Shown here piece after piece: positions 1-12,300 of a DNA stretch of 64,000 nt. The DNA is taken from contig CAXKWD010000005.1 in assembly GCA_964059195.1 (NCBI GenBank), positions 136,911,686 through 136,975,685 of the forward strand, written 5' to 3'. Numbering within the stretch: the stretch's first letter is position 1; every line of letters begins with the position of its first letter. Below the pieces are notes generated by a model. The model saw nothing but the letters and a program-made list of their open reading frames with translations, was not told the origin of the DNA and ran no database searches. This DNA comes from Ectobius pallidus (lineage: Eukaryota > Arthropoda > Insecta > Blattodea > Ectobiidae). Both the position numbers and the translations under genes were made by a program.

Positions 1-168
1 TCTTGAAACTGTTCTCAACTCGCTGGAAAAAAAGGACAGCACTAAAAAAAAGGACAGTTAAAGGACTTTTTTAACAGTCACCATTTTAAAGGACTGTTGG
101 ACACACTGCAAAGGGTTAAACAGAACACAGTATGAGTTCATAGAGGCTGGTTGATAAACTGAACTTAC

Positions 169-344
169 CACAGTGTCTAGTGGAAGAGGTCTCCATTTAC
201 TCTTAGGTTTGCTCTGTACTTTCTCCACTTTAGCTTGTGGCCTTTCCACACATTTTTCATATAATACTTGACAACAGAGCTCATCGAGTAAATGACCTCG
301 TTTCCAGCGAAAATCCACAGTCAAGTCATCTTGAGTGTGTGTTA
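169..344 (-). CDS. TOP3A: TOP3A coding exon 6 (last one in the window)
   Basis: Acceptor tgttctgcag completes the codon split after KIK; donor GTG|gtaagt. Encodes VTHTQDDLTVDFRWKRG and then KPKSKWRPLPLDTV. The next conserved exon would lie to the left of base 1; bases 1-168 are intron with nothing recognisable. Confidence 0.95.
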
Positions 345-3300
345 CTGCAGAACAAGAATCACTTGTATTAAAGTACAGGAAAAGAGATGCTCTGAAATGC
401 AGGATATTTATGTGATCTTGAACAGCATAATCAGACCGAACTATAGACGCCTACTTATAAAATTCATGAACAAATTTAAAGCTTGAAAAATCTTTGAAGA
501 ACTTGGACAAACTGGAAGACAAATCTACACATAAATATACAATTGAAAATAATTTATGGCAGTTTGTTTACGATTTATTCAATTCAGTACACTTGAGAAA
601 GGCCTGGAGGGCAGGTTGAAACATTGTGTGTTGTAAAAGATTGTTTTATCCACTATTGTAAATAAGTGTAATTGTTTATATTATATTATTTTTTACTCCA
701 CAAAAAATTCATAAAAAGTCACTGGGTGCGCTTCAGGATCTTCCTCAGAAGGATCCTGGCAGTTGACAGTGTATTTGAAAATGGGAAGAGGATCCCTGAA
801 ACACATCATACCAAAATAATGGTAAGTGAAGCAAAAAGGTGTGTATAGGTCAACTCTTATAATAGAGTAAATTTATTATAGTAATGATTATTTTTACTGT
901 ATTTGCTTACTGTATTATTGCTGCAGCAGAAAAAAGGCAAATGGATTGGTTCACTTCTTGTTTTCTAATATTATTTTTTAAGGAATACCTGGTAACGGTA
1001 TTTTGGGGGGGGGGGGAAATTTTAGCAACTTTTGTACAATTTTTATTCGCATTTGCATGCTACATAAACCCCAATAAAATAATATCTCTATCTTGTTGCT
1101 TTGAAGTGATCACATTAGGACTCCTATGAGTTTTGGACATTTCTGAAATGACTGAAAAATATACATTAACCCCTTAACCTACCATCTTGACTCTGAGCCG
1201 AGAGCACAATGCAAGTACACTTAGACACCACAGCTGCCAGACAGGTTTGAGCCGCCAATTCCTTTTATTTTATTTCTAGCTACCTGTCAGTAATGACATG
1301 ACATGAATTATACCGTTTTAAAGTTAAAGAAATGACAATTGAATGGTATGCCACATTGCTTTTAGGTTATAAATCGATAAGAAAATCATGATTCAAGCGT
1401 CAATGAAGAAACAGTGTTACAGGAGTTGGAAGTGGATTGAAACTGGGGATAGACTATCAACATTTTATTTTACATCGAATCCTGGGATAAAAATCAAAAC
1501 TCGTAATCTTCCCCTGAATCAAATATTGTTCAAGTTTTTAAACTCATGGTCCACAACCTACTCTGGGATCAATAACCAGAGAAACAAACAGGTTTTCAGT
1601 ACAATTTTATAACCAAAATCCTAATTCTCCTACAAATAACTCAATGGTTCCCTGCAATATCAGACAAAATATAAGCTTCCTTGCATTATTCCTTCTCATG
1701 GCCCAAGTAAAATTACTAATTGAATTTACATACAAATTCCCATTTTTCCTGAAAATATTAGTATTTATGGGTGTGCAATGAGTAAAAAAAATAGCATGCT
1801 GATGGGTTAACATGTTAAAATTAAAATTAGTCAAACATTCAAAACACTTATTGCTCCCTCATCGTAAGCTGATGGTTGATGGTTGACTCAACCATCAGCT
1901 GAGGATGAGGGAGCTGCTTCCCTGGAAACTGGTTCTACATAAATAATGTAAGTGGAGCAATAAGTGTTTTTAATGTTTGACTAATTTTAATTATAACTGA
2001 ACATGCTCTACTGTATAAAAGACTTCATACTGATTTTTTGGGTTAACATGTGTTTGCCCGTAATAAACTGGAATTGTTGTAAAGCTCAGTATGTGACTTA
2101 TGTTACCCTTGTTCCTTACTCCTTCCCTTCCATACTAAGAGTAAATGTAAAGTAAAAACAAACTTGCATCAATAGCACAACAGATACTAACCTTTTATTT
2201 TCCAAAACTGTTCTGGGATGAAGTTCTTGACTGCATTATAACGTTCAACAACAAAGCCAAGAGTTGGGAATTGACAACTTCCATAGCTGATGAGAGAATC
2301 TCCTAAGTGTTGTGGGAAAACTTGCTTAAGTCTCAGAGTCTGAAATCTTGTAAATGCTGCACCTAAAAACACACAAATGTATAATGTAAAATACCTTTTT
2401 AGACAGCTTGAAAAAGTAAAACTTCTAGCACAAGACACATGAAACAAATGTTGCATATTATCGCACTGGTGCCATTTGAAGCCACTCTATTAGTGTAGTA
2501 CCAACTTTGGTATCAGAAACATGGAAAACACTGTTTTAGTTAAAAACAGTTGCATATGATTATTAAATAGACTCAGTTTGATAAAAATTGACAATTTTAA
2601 AATTCACTACACCTTTTTAAATGTGAAATTTCTCATGATGATTGCAGAAGTCATATTTGGAGGGTGAAAGGTGTTTTCATGTTGAGAGCAGTGTATGAGA
2701 AAAATCAATAACAGCTGTCAGTTGTCTGAACGCTGCAACATGTTCAACAGTGTGCAATTCAATACAATAATATTTATTAATATTTCACAAATGTTAATGA
2801 CTGTCTAAAAATAGTAAAATGTGGCAAAATGGTTTTATTTTAGCCTTTGTATCAAAAATAGCTGTTATACACAGATGTCATATGAACCTTTTTTGATACA
2901 CAAAACTAACATACGCTTTAAATTGTGAAGTGTTTAGAATCCACTGCTGAGACCAAATTAGCCTACTCATGTTAACTACATGAAGAGAGTAATTAAATAT
3001 GTAATATGTAACTTATTCTTATGACACAATATTTACACCCTTGGCATTACAAAGGTTTTCGCCATAGGGTGTACCTCCTACCATTACAAACTAATATTAA
3101 CATAAAAGCCATAAATTATGGCACCGTCACTGTCTTGCTGTATGTGCCTTACTTATGTATAAAGCAAAAGGATCTCACCTAATTCTAGGATTTGTTTTTC
3201 CCATTTTCTTTTAACAATGTATAAAAAGTTCCCTATTTCCTTCAAAGTTTTCATATTCTTTGTTATTGTTAATTTCTTATATGATATTTCTATGTTAATT

Positions 3301-6300
3301 CCTAGGAATTTTTTATTAAAAAATTTTGTCTGATTGTTTCAGTTTCCAGACATTTTAAAATTAAGTGTTCAGCGTCTTCTCTATTTAGACATAGAGGACA
3401 TCGTACTTTCTCAAAATCCCTTCTTATGCCCCTGAGTTTCCACACCCCAACCCGCCACCATGCCAAACCCATTCTTTGTTTCTTGGAGCAACCTGAGATG
3501 TACTTTTCCAATCCTCACCCTTCTTTCAATTTAATATAGAACACTAGGGATCTTTTTTCCCCCTCATTATAGATATATGGTTTTGCATTTGAATATCATT
3601 GCATCTTCTGCTAACGATTTTGGTGAGCGTTATTATGTAATTCAATATTCATTTTATATTTAAATTGCCAGTAAACTTGAAGACATATAAAATATTTACA
3701 TACCAAACAATCTTAATTTCTCCTCAATTTAAGACATATCAAAAAGGCTGCAATAAAATTTGCAAAATTAGTAAAACGAATTCATTTTTCTTCTTGATAA
3801 CTGTCATTGTCATGTGTAATGTATAATAAACAACGTTAAAATTCAGATATCTATCATGTCGTAATGTTGTAAACAAATGAATCAAGCAGACTCTGTTAAC
3901 AGAATCAAAGTGATTGAGAAATTGACATGTTATGTTCCAAAAAAATGATTTCAGCGATACTCTTTCTTTCCCAGTTGCTATGGCAGCAAAGCAAGGCCAT
4001 CTACAATTAACTTCACAATTAAATAAATAGTCAAACATGGCCGGTACAGTAATAGCACAAAAAAATGTTTTCTGCTATTTTTTGCTCAGAACTCACGAAC
4101 AAAAACAAAAAATAAAAATCCAGCTTCGAGATGCATTTGGATACCCTTCAGTCCATTTATGTTAAAATTTTCAGATCTCTGCTTGGCTAGATTTAGCTGG
4201 ATATTGCACACAAACAAACGGCCAGAAAGACAGAATGACAAGCACTTCCTCTTATTATAGAGACTTGCCAGTATTAATCTCTGTGTTATAATCTCTTTGG
4301 AGGAGATTCTGAATTTTGATTCTAGTGTTGGTAGTAATGACTAGGATGTTACTGAATATTAAGTAGTACCATATTATGCTGTGGGCACAATCCATGTCAA
4401 TTCAGGCAGGGGCTTACCTTCATAGTCTCAGATGTTAATGAATTTAATATATGTTAAAATTCAGGACAAAGTAAGAAACCCATTTTCTTTGTTTTGCCCC
4501 AAAAAATTCCTGGGCCAAGATACAGGCCACCAAAGATGGCGTCTCAGATGCCATTTCTCGAGTGTGATTTTTGGAAAAACTTTAAAGTGCTCTATTTCTG
4601 GAACGGTTCAAGATATTTTGTTGTTTCTTTTTTTATTTGAAAGATAATAATGTCCTGCTTCAAATGATATCCTAAGTTTGGAAATTCATGTACAGGGTGT
4701 TTTGTTTTAGCCTTTTGAATTTTTTTGTGATAAATCAAAAATATTTTTTTTTCTCAAAAATGCCAATCCCAAAAATTCTGATTTTGTTACTGTTGATTAG
4801 TACCAAACAGTACTACATTCTCTGAAAAGGAGATCTTCCACTTTTCAGTTTAACAGGTTTTATGAACATTGTTCATTTTTTAACTTCTGTTGCTAATTTC
4901 TTTATTGCAGTTTTGTTCTTTGGAACCCTCCAGATTATTCCAGAATGTAAGAAAACCTTATAAAACATTCTGGAACAATTCAGGTAATTCCAGAATGTAA
5001 CATAACCTTCCAGAGGACCTGCATTGTTGGCAGTAATCGTAGTTATCATAAACTGCTGTGGGGAGAAAAACTCTAAATTTATAAAATAATTAAAATATGA
5101 AGGAGGTGAGAAAACAACTTGAATTTTTGGTCACATGATTAACATATATGTACAATTGTGTAGACAAATTTTCTTTACCGTAGGTATATGCCCATACAGT
5201 TAATTTATCAGTCAAAGATTGGTCTAAAAGTGCATTTTTTGAGCCGGAGCTCTTTCTAGAGCCCTCTTACTTCTAAAGTAAGACTTTGATATAGTCAAGA
5301 AGCCTTCTGCAGATAGCCATGTTCTCAAATAAAAGGAATCCAGCGACAATAGCCTGTAGTGAATCATACTAGAATGGCAGCTGCCTCGTGAAAATTGAAA
5401 TTTCCATTTTTATAAGTAAAAAGATTACTACTTTGGAGGCCTGTAGCTCAGAAACTAGAAGAGATACACCTTTTCTGACTGCAGATTCTGAAAGCCATAC
5501 ACACAAGCACACAGTCATACACACAAGCATCCCTCTTCGTAGTTTGTGAATCCGAATACTCTCAGGTCATTTCATATGAACTCAACCAGAGGTCCAATGG
5601 TGACCAACTCCGATTTGGCTAAAAAAAAAAAAAAAATGTGCTGGTACCTTGACATAATATATAATTAGGGACCGGATTTTTAGGTTTTTAAAAACATTGT
5701 TTTAGGTTTTCCATTAGGTGAAATAGTTTTTTTTTTTTAGGTTTTTTGTCCGAAATATCGTTTTCGGGTAGAATAATTGGTTTAATGTATTTGAATGTGC
5801 TACATAGGATTGAATACATAATACTTGAAAAGTTTAACTTAACAAAATTGACTTAAATTTGTGTAAACTTGCTTTAAGACAATATTATACAATTGAAGAA
5901 GGAATGCATAAAGAATCAAAAGAAGCAGTGAAAATAAGATTGCCTCACATTTCCTGGTTACAGTAAATCACTAAATATCTTTCAAGATTCTCAACTGTGA
6001 AGTTCTTCCTGTTATCTCTTAGTTAATAGTTAATACTGTATCTAGACACTACCCTTCTCAGGATTCGAATCCGATGCTTCTAATTTAGTGAGTAAAATAC
6101 TTTATGATTGGATGTGGATAATGTGAAACTGATAGTATGAACAACAGGGAATTACTAAAGGCAAACAAAAAACAAGCGCTTTAAAACACAGAGATCTTTA
6201 TCCTTGTTCATACACAGCAACAATGGTTGTTCGTACGAATATTTTAAAAAGAATACGCCGGTACTCTTTTCCTCTCTTGATACTGTCCATCCTAGACGAC

Positions 6301-9300
6301 AATGGGTTGAATGAAACGCTGGTGGTATTAATTTCTACCCGACCAAAATTATTCTCTCCCCACAAAATATCGATTTCTCAACTGACAAACAAAAAAGACA
6401 AAAAAGGAGCCTAAATTAGATATTTTAGGTTTTATATCCCGTTTAGGTGTAATTAGGTTTTTATACCCCATTTAGGTATTTTTAGGTACCACAGAATTAA
6501 CGTGGGTGAATCCTATGGACATGATTCGAAAAAGTGTATGAGCGCTTTTTGTTTTGGAAGTAAGGAAAAAAATAGGTAAAAACCTAAGAATCCGGTCCCT
6601 ATATATAATGAACAATTGCCAAATTCTAGGATAAAATTCCTAAGGGTTTCTATGCTGTGACCCTTTAAAAAAAAAAGGTCTGTTGCCTTTTTTGACACTC
6701 ATAAATTGTGCATGCATCCACATTTGGGTGCCAATATCTCTGAAATGGCATATGATATCTGCCTGAAATTCACTATACTGGGCAATTTGAACCCAGGCTT
6801 TCAGAATCTGCCGTCAGAAAAGATGTATCTCTTCTAGTTTCTGAGCTACTGGCCTCCAAAGTAGTAATCTTTTTACTTAAAAAATGGAAATTTCAATTTT
6901 CACGAGGCAGCTGCCATTCTAGTATGATTCACTACAGGCTATTGTTGCTGGATTCCTTTTATTTGAGAACATGGCTATCTGCAGAAGGCTTCTTGACTAT
7001 ATCAAAGTTTTACTTTAGAAGTAAGAGGGCTCTAGAAAGGGCTCCGGCTCAAAAAATGCACTTTTAGACCAATCTTTGACTGATAAATTAACTGTGTGGG
7101 CGTATACCTACAGTAAAGAAAATTTGTCTACACAATTGTACATATATGTTAATCATGTGACCAAAAATTCAAGTTGTTTTCTCACCTCCTTCATATTTTA
7201 ATTATTTTATAAATTTAGACGTTTTTCTCCCCACAGCAGTTTATGATAACTACGATTACTGCCAACAATGCAGGTCCTCTGGAAGGTTATGTTACATTCT
7301 GGAATTACCTGAATTGTTCCAGAATGTTTTATAAGGTTTTCTTACATTCTGGAATAATCTGGAGGGTTCCAAAGAACAAAACTGCAATAAAGAAATTAGC
7401 AACGGAAGTTAAAAAATGAACAATGTTCATAAAACCTGTTAAACTGAAAAGTGGAAGATCTCCTTTTCAGAGAATGTAGTACTGTTTGGTACTAATCAAC
7501 AGTAAAAAAATCAGAATTTTTGGGATTGGCATTTTTGAGAAAAAAAAATATTTTTGATTTATCACAAAAAAATTCAAAAGGCTAAAACAAAACACCCTGT
7601 ACATGAATTTCCAAACTTAGGATATCATTTGAAGCAGGACATTATTATCTTTCAAATAAAAAAAGAAACAACAAAATATCTTGAACCGTTCCAGAAATAG
7701 AGCACTTTAAAGTTTTTCCAAAAATCACACTTGAGAAATGGCATCTGAGATGCCATCTTTGGTGGCCTGTATCTCAGCCCAGGAATTTTTTTGGGCAAAA
7801 CAAAGAAAATGGGTTTCTTACTTTGTCCTGATTTTTAACATATATTAAATTCATTAACATCTGAGACTATGAAGGTAAGCCCCTGCCTGAATTGACATGG
7901 ATTATGCCTGACATGGTTTTATTTTATGCATTCAGCCCCCCCTAAAAAAACAAACAAACAAACAAAAAACTGGAAGTTTACTGCTGAGCTGGAGATGAGA
8001 TACAAATTTGCGGGTGCACGGGCAAAGAGAGTTAAGTCCACTATCCAAAAAAATTGAGATATGTCCATAGTTATAGATAAAAATGTTCTCTATATTTCTG
8101 TTATGTACAGTAAGTTATATTAAAAAAAAAGTACGGTAGTTATGGATGTGTGCCTCATGGGTTTATCCATCTCTAAAGAGATGTTGGACAGGTAAAGTGT
8201 GTAAAGTCACTCTAATTCTAAGTAACAAGAAAATGGACTTAACTTTCTTTGCCCACGCACCCATGAATTCTTCAATGCTTCTGACGAGAAAGCCGAGTGT
8301 CTAATTTACAAAACTGCGACATAGGTCTCTCTTTCTAACCATGAAGCACTTTAATTTAATTTAATTTCACAGAATTAACATGTTATACATTTTATTATGA
8401 TCTGAAAACCAGCAAACGCCTATTGAATGAAATTAGATGAGATAAATTAAATATGTACCTCAAGAAAGCAGTACATAAAGGCTCAGATGCATTAATTTAA
8501 GATTCCCACAAATACAGACCACAAAAAAAGAGACGTTCAATAATTTTAATATGACCTGCTTTTGTCCTGCCTTTTTGGCTCATATGTCCTCTTTTCCGTC
8601 CATAACCATCTGGTAACCTTATTTGCCGTATCTTGATGTTTCTGATGAATTACAGTGAAGATGTTATCTACATCTAAACCATAATTTGAACATAAGAGAA
8701 TTAGAATTGCTCATGGACAAATTAGCTAATTAAGAAGGGAGATTCCCCATAGCTAGACCAGATTTCTGCTCACAGAACTTGCCTATGAATGAAAAGTGTG
8801 TTTGATTGATACATGATCTGGTTCATACCAGTAGCGGCTCGTACTTGTAAACGTAGGTGAAGCTCAAATCAAGGTTTGCAAAGTTCATGTCGGTGCATTA
8901 ACAGTAGGAAATACAGTACAAAGTTCTCCCACAAGGGGAAGAAGGTGGCTTTATATTTATCCCTGCTATCAATGCACATAGGCCTACATGCACGTTATTA
9001 TGTTACATTGCTTACCTATTTGTTGTATGTTGTATGTCATGTTGATCCTCCTATCCTCCAGGGCACGAATAACATTTAAAAATTCACAGACTCCAGTTTC
9101 ATTCCATTCCTAAGGTGAAGGCATGGCCAACAGCATAGCTTTTTAATGTAATAGTTCCTACATAACCACGAAGCGTTTAATTTGTCTTTGTATGGCTTGC
9201 TATCCTGGGAATTTAACTTTTCTCTTATTATGCTCTCTCCAATGACTAAAGGGAGTATGTATCCGTGTTAACAGATTCAGTTTTACATTACAGCTTGTGA

Positions 9301-12300
9301 TAAATTTATATTGCCAAACACAATGAAAGTAAACAGCATTTTTTTTAACTGAAGCTCACCTGAACTAATAAAGTGAAATCACTCTTAAATATACATTACG
9401 AACAATCACAACTGACACATAGCAACACATGGAACAGACTGACAATTTGGAGGGAATGCATGTCCCCACGAATATTTATCAGAGTAGAATGACTGTGTTC
9501 AAAACATAAAACTTACTTTCCATTTGCTTCCCTGCTACAGTACTTTAAAATTATTAGTGGGATTCTCAATTAAGAATCTGCAAAAATGTAGTCCCCCCCA
9601 AAAAAGCGAGGAAATATAATGCCTTCTTATCTTACTTAATAAAACTTAGAAAATAGAATCAGAGCTAAATTTATTTTACTTTGTAGGAAAACTACAGTAT
9701 TTAGGGAAGAAGTGTCATTTAGACGGTCCCGGCTGGAGAGACAAGTAGTCATAAATCTATCGGCTTAGCTCGGTGAGTACAGGCAAGGAGGCAAGAAGAC
9801 CAAAAATTGTCTGCTTCAAATATGACGTATATCCCGAAGAGAGGGTGGAGTGGCGGGGGAAATTTTCTACGCGTTGCCATAGCAACCGCTGTAAACAAGA
9901 AGAGCAAGAGAAGCTGGAAAGTTTGTTCTTCACCCAGCCCATTGGTGTTCCATGATTGCCCTCCTGGTGAATGTTGAGGAACTGAGGAACTGGGGAACGC
10001 TGTCTCTGGCGCGAACATTCAAACAATATATTACTGAATTTCATCTTACGAGAATAACAGTAAATGTAATAACGATAATAATACTAATATAATAATTATG
10101 ATCATAAAAATAATTGTAAATAAAATTCGAATCAAATAAGTAGGAAATGGTAGGTGAATTTGTTCTTCACCATCTTCCCCTGAATAGCCGCTACTGGTTC
10201 ATACCTAATTTCATCCATTACATCCCTTTCTAAATTTGTAGAGAGAAGCAATTTTTTTAGCACCAATAATCTGTGAATACAGAGCAGATATCAAAAGAAA
10301 CCAACATATCTCCTTCTGAGAGCTGGACAACTTTTAGTTCCAAAATGAGTTTTTAATGCTATGACTTTCAAATTCAGGAAGATCCTGGAATTTTTCAACT
10401 AATCATTTAGATGAATTGTAGGTTGGGGCTCCTGTGTGGATAATTATTGGTCTTATCTTTTTTTCCTTTTTCCTGCTTTATGAATTTTTGGAAGGCCATA
10501 AATTTTAGGTGCTTTGGGATTGTTTACTTTCAGTTGTCTGCTCTTTATTGACGTAGGTTAGTTATCACAGAAAATTATTGAAATAGGCTACCTTATAAAC
10601 TGAAATTAAAACAAACAATATTTTCATAAATTCTGCTCACCTATCCTTAGGTCCAGTTCTTGCCTGACATCGACAGCATCACTTATATTCTTGTTCGGTG
10701 CCCCAAGTGTTTGTACGGCACGATACACTGACCGAGCTGTAATTTCTGAGAACTTGGCTCTGCAATCAAATTTATTTTATATTAATCTAACTTAGGAAGC
10801 AGATGATAGAGTAATCTACATTTCTTTTCAACTGATTTTCAATTGATTCGCTTATCCCAATGGCTAGATAAATGTTAGTCAGTTTTAACAACAGAATAGT
10901 AGACCTATATCAAAACTCACTCTCAATTTATATTAATAGTAAATTTTACACACTCGCTCCTGCAAATGCCACGTTGAATTTTAAAAAAGAGTAGGCCTAT
11001 TTGCATGAATTGAGTAAAGTTACTAAAATTTAAACTAACCTATATATCCGTAGATTTTGTTTAACAGCTTGGCAAACCTGGATAATTTCAAATCCAATGT
11101 TTTCCCCTTCTCTGTCACAATCAGTCCATATTACGAGCGTGTTACATCCTCGAACTTCCTTCTCCAATGTACGCTATATTAGAACAAAGGAATTTTATAC
11201 ATATTAGATTTTCCATATTATAGTTGGGTCATTCTCCAAAAAAGGGAAGATTTCAATGTTAGAATTTAAAAAAAAAATATTTTTATTTTGGACCATGTCA
11301 TTTTTTTTATGTAATATTTCTTTCTCCAGAGTACTACTGAGGTACTTGCCCTACTTACCGAGTGGAATTCTGCATTAAATTAACAAGGTTAGAAAATGGC
11401 GCATACATGGAGGTGAGAAAATAGTAAGAAATAGTAATTTTATAGAAGTTATGTGAGAATTAGAATTAATTTACTGTATTAAATGTTATCATGAAAAAGA
11501 ACAATATTAATTACCATACAAATGGATTAACACACAACTTTTTACTTACTTTTATCTATGTTAACATAGATTATGACCTTAAAATCAAAACATGATACAT
11601 TGTCAAACTATTAGGCTATACCAGTATCTTCTTTAAACAAAAATAAAAAATGCAGACATTTGAATATGTCATCAATTACAACATTAATTACACCTCCATG
11701 GATAGGACTCGAGAGTAACAGTAACGGAGGTGAGGGTAACGGAGGTGAGATTTTTCTCTAATTTGTCAAACAGCTTGGGAACATTTGAAGTTAGAAAATC
11801 TCAGTTCTAGAGTTTAACTTTGCATTGCTTATTATTATAATTTATAGCAAAAGTAAATATAAAAACATACAACTTTACCGTTGGGTGTAAGTAACGGAGG
11901 TGAGGAAGTCAAATTACCAACTCTACATTTAGCCCTTTTACACAAACTAAACAACACTTAAAAGCACACTGACAGCTTGGCTTTACATAAATGATAAGAA
12001 AACTGCCAAAAGTTGGAGTTCAAGGAAAATAGAAAGACTACAGTGCCATATCTGTGGAAATAATTGAACTTTTATATTGTTTCACGGAGGTGAGGTCTCA
12101 CTTTGGGACAGGCATGTTTAGTGCAAAAAATTGTCTTTACAAAATGATATATTTTCTTTTCAGTTATTAATGACTCATTTTTTGAGCTGTTTGTTCTTGT
12201 TATAACACTAAAATGGAATAAAAATTAAAGCCTGTTGAATTATGAAAGAATGAAAATGACAAGTCAGGCATTGGGACATGACACGGAGGTGAGATCTCAC

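Noticed and set aside
6223..6414. 63-residue open frame on the plus strand
   Set aside because: Lies inside a non-autonomous hAT element and shows no transposase motif.
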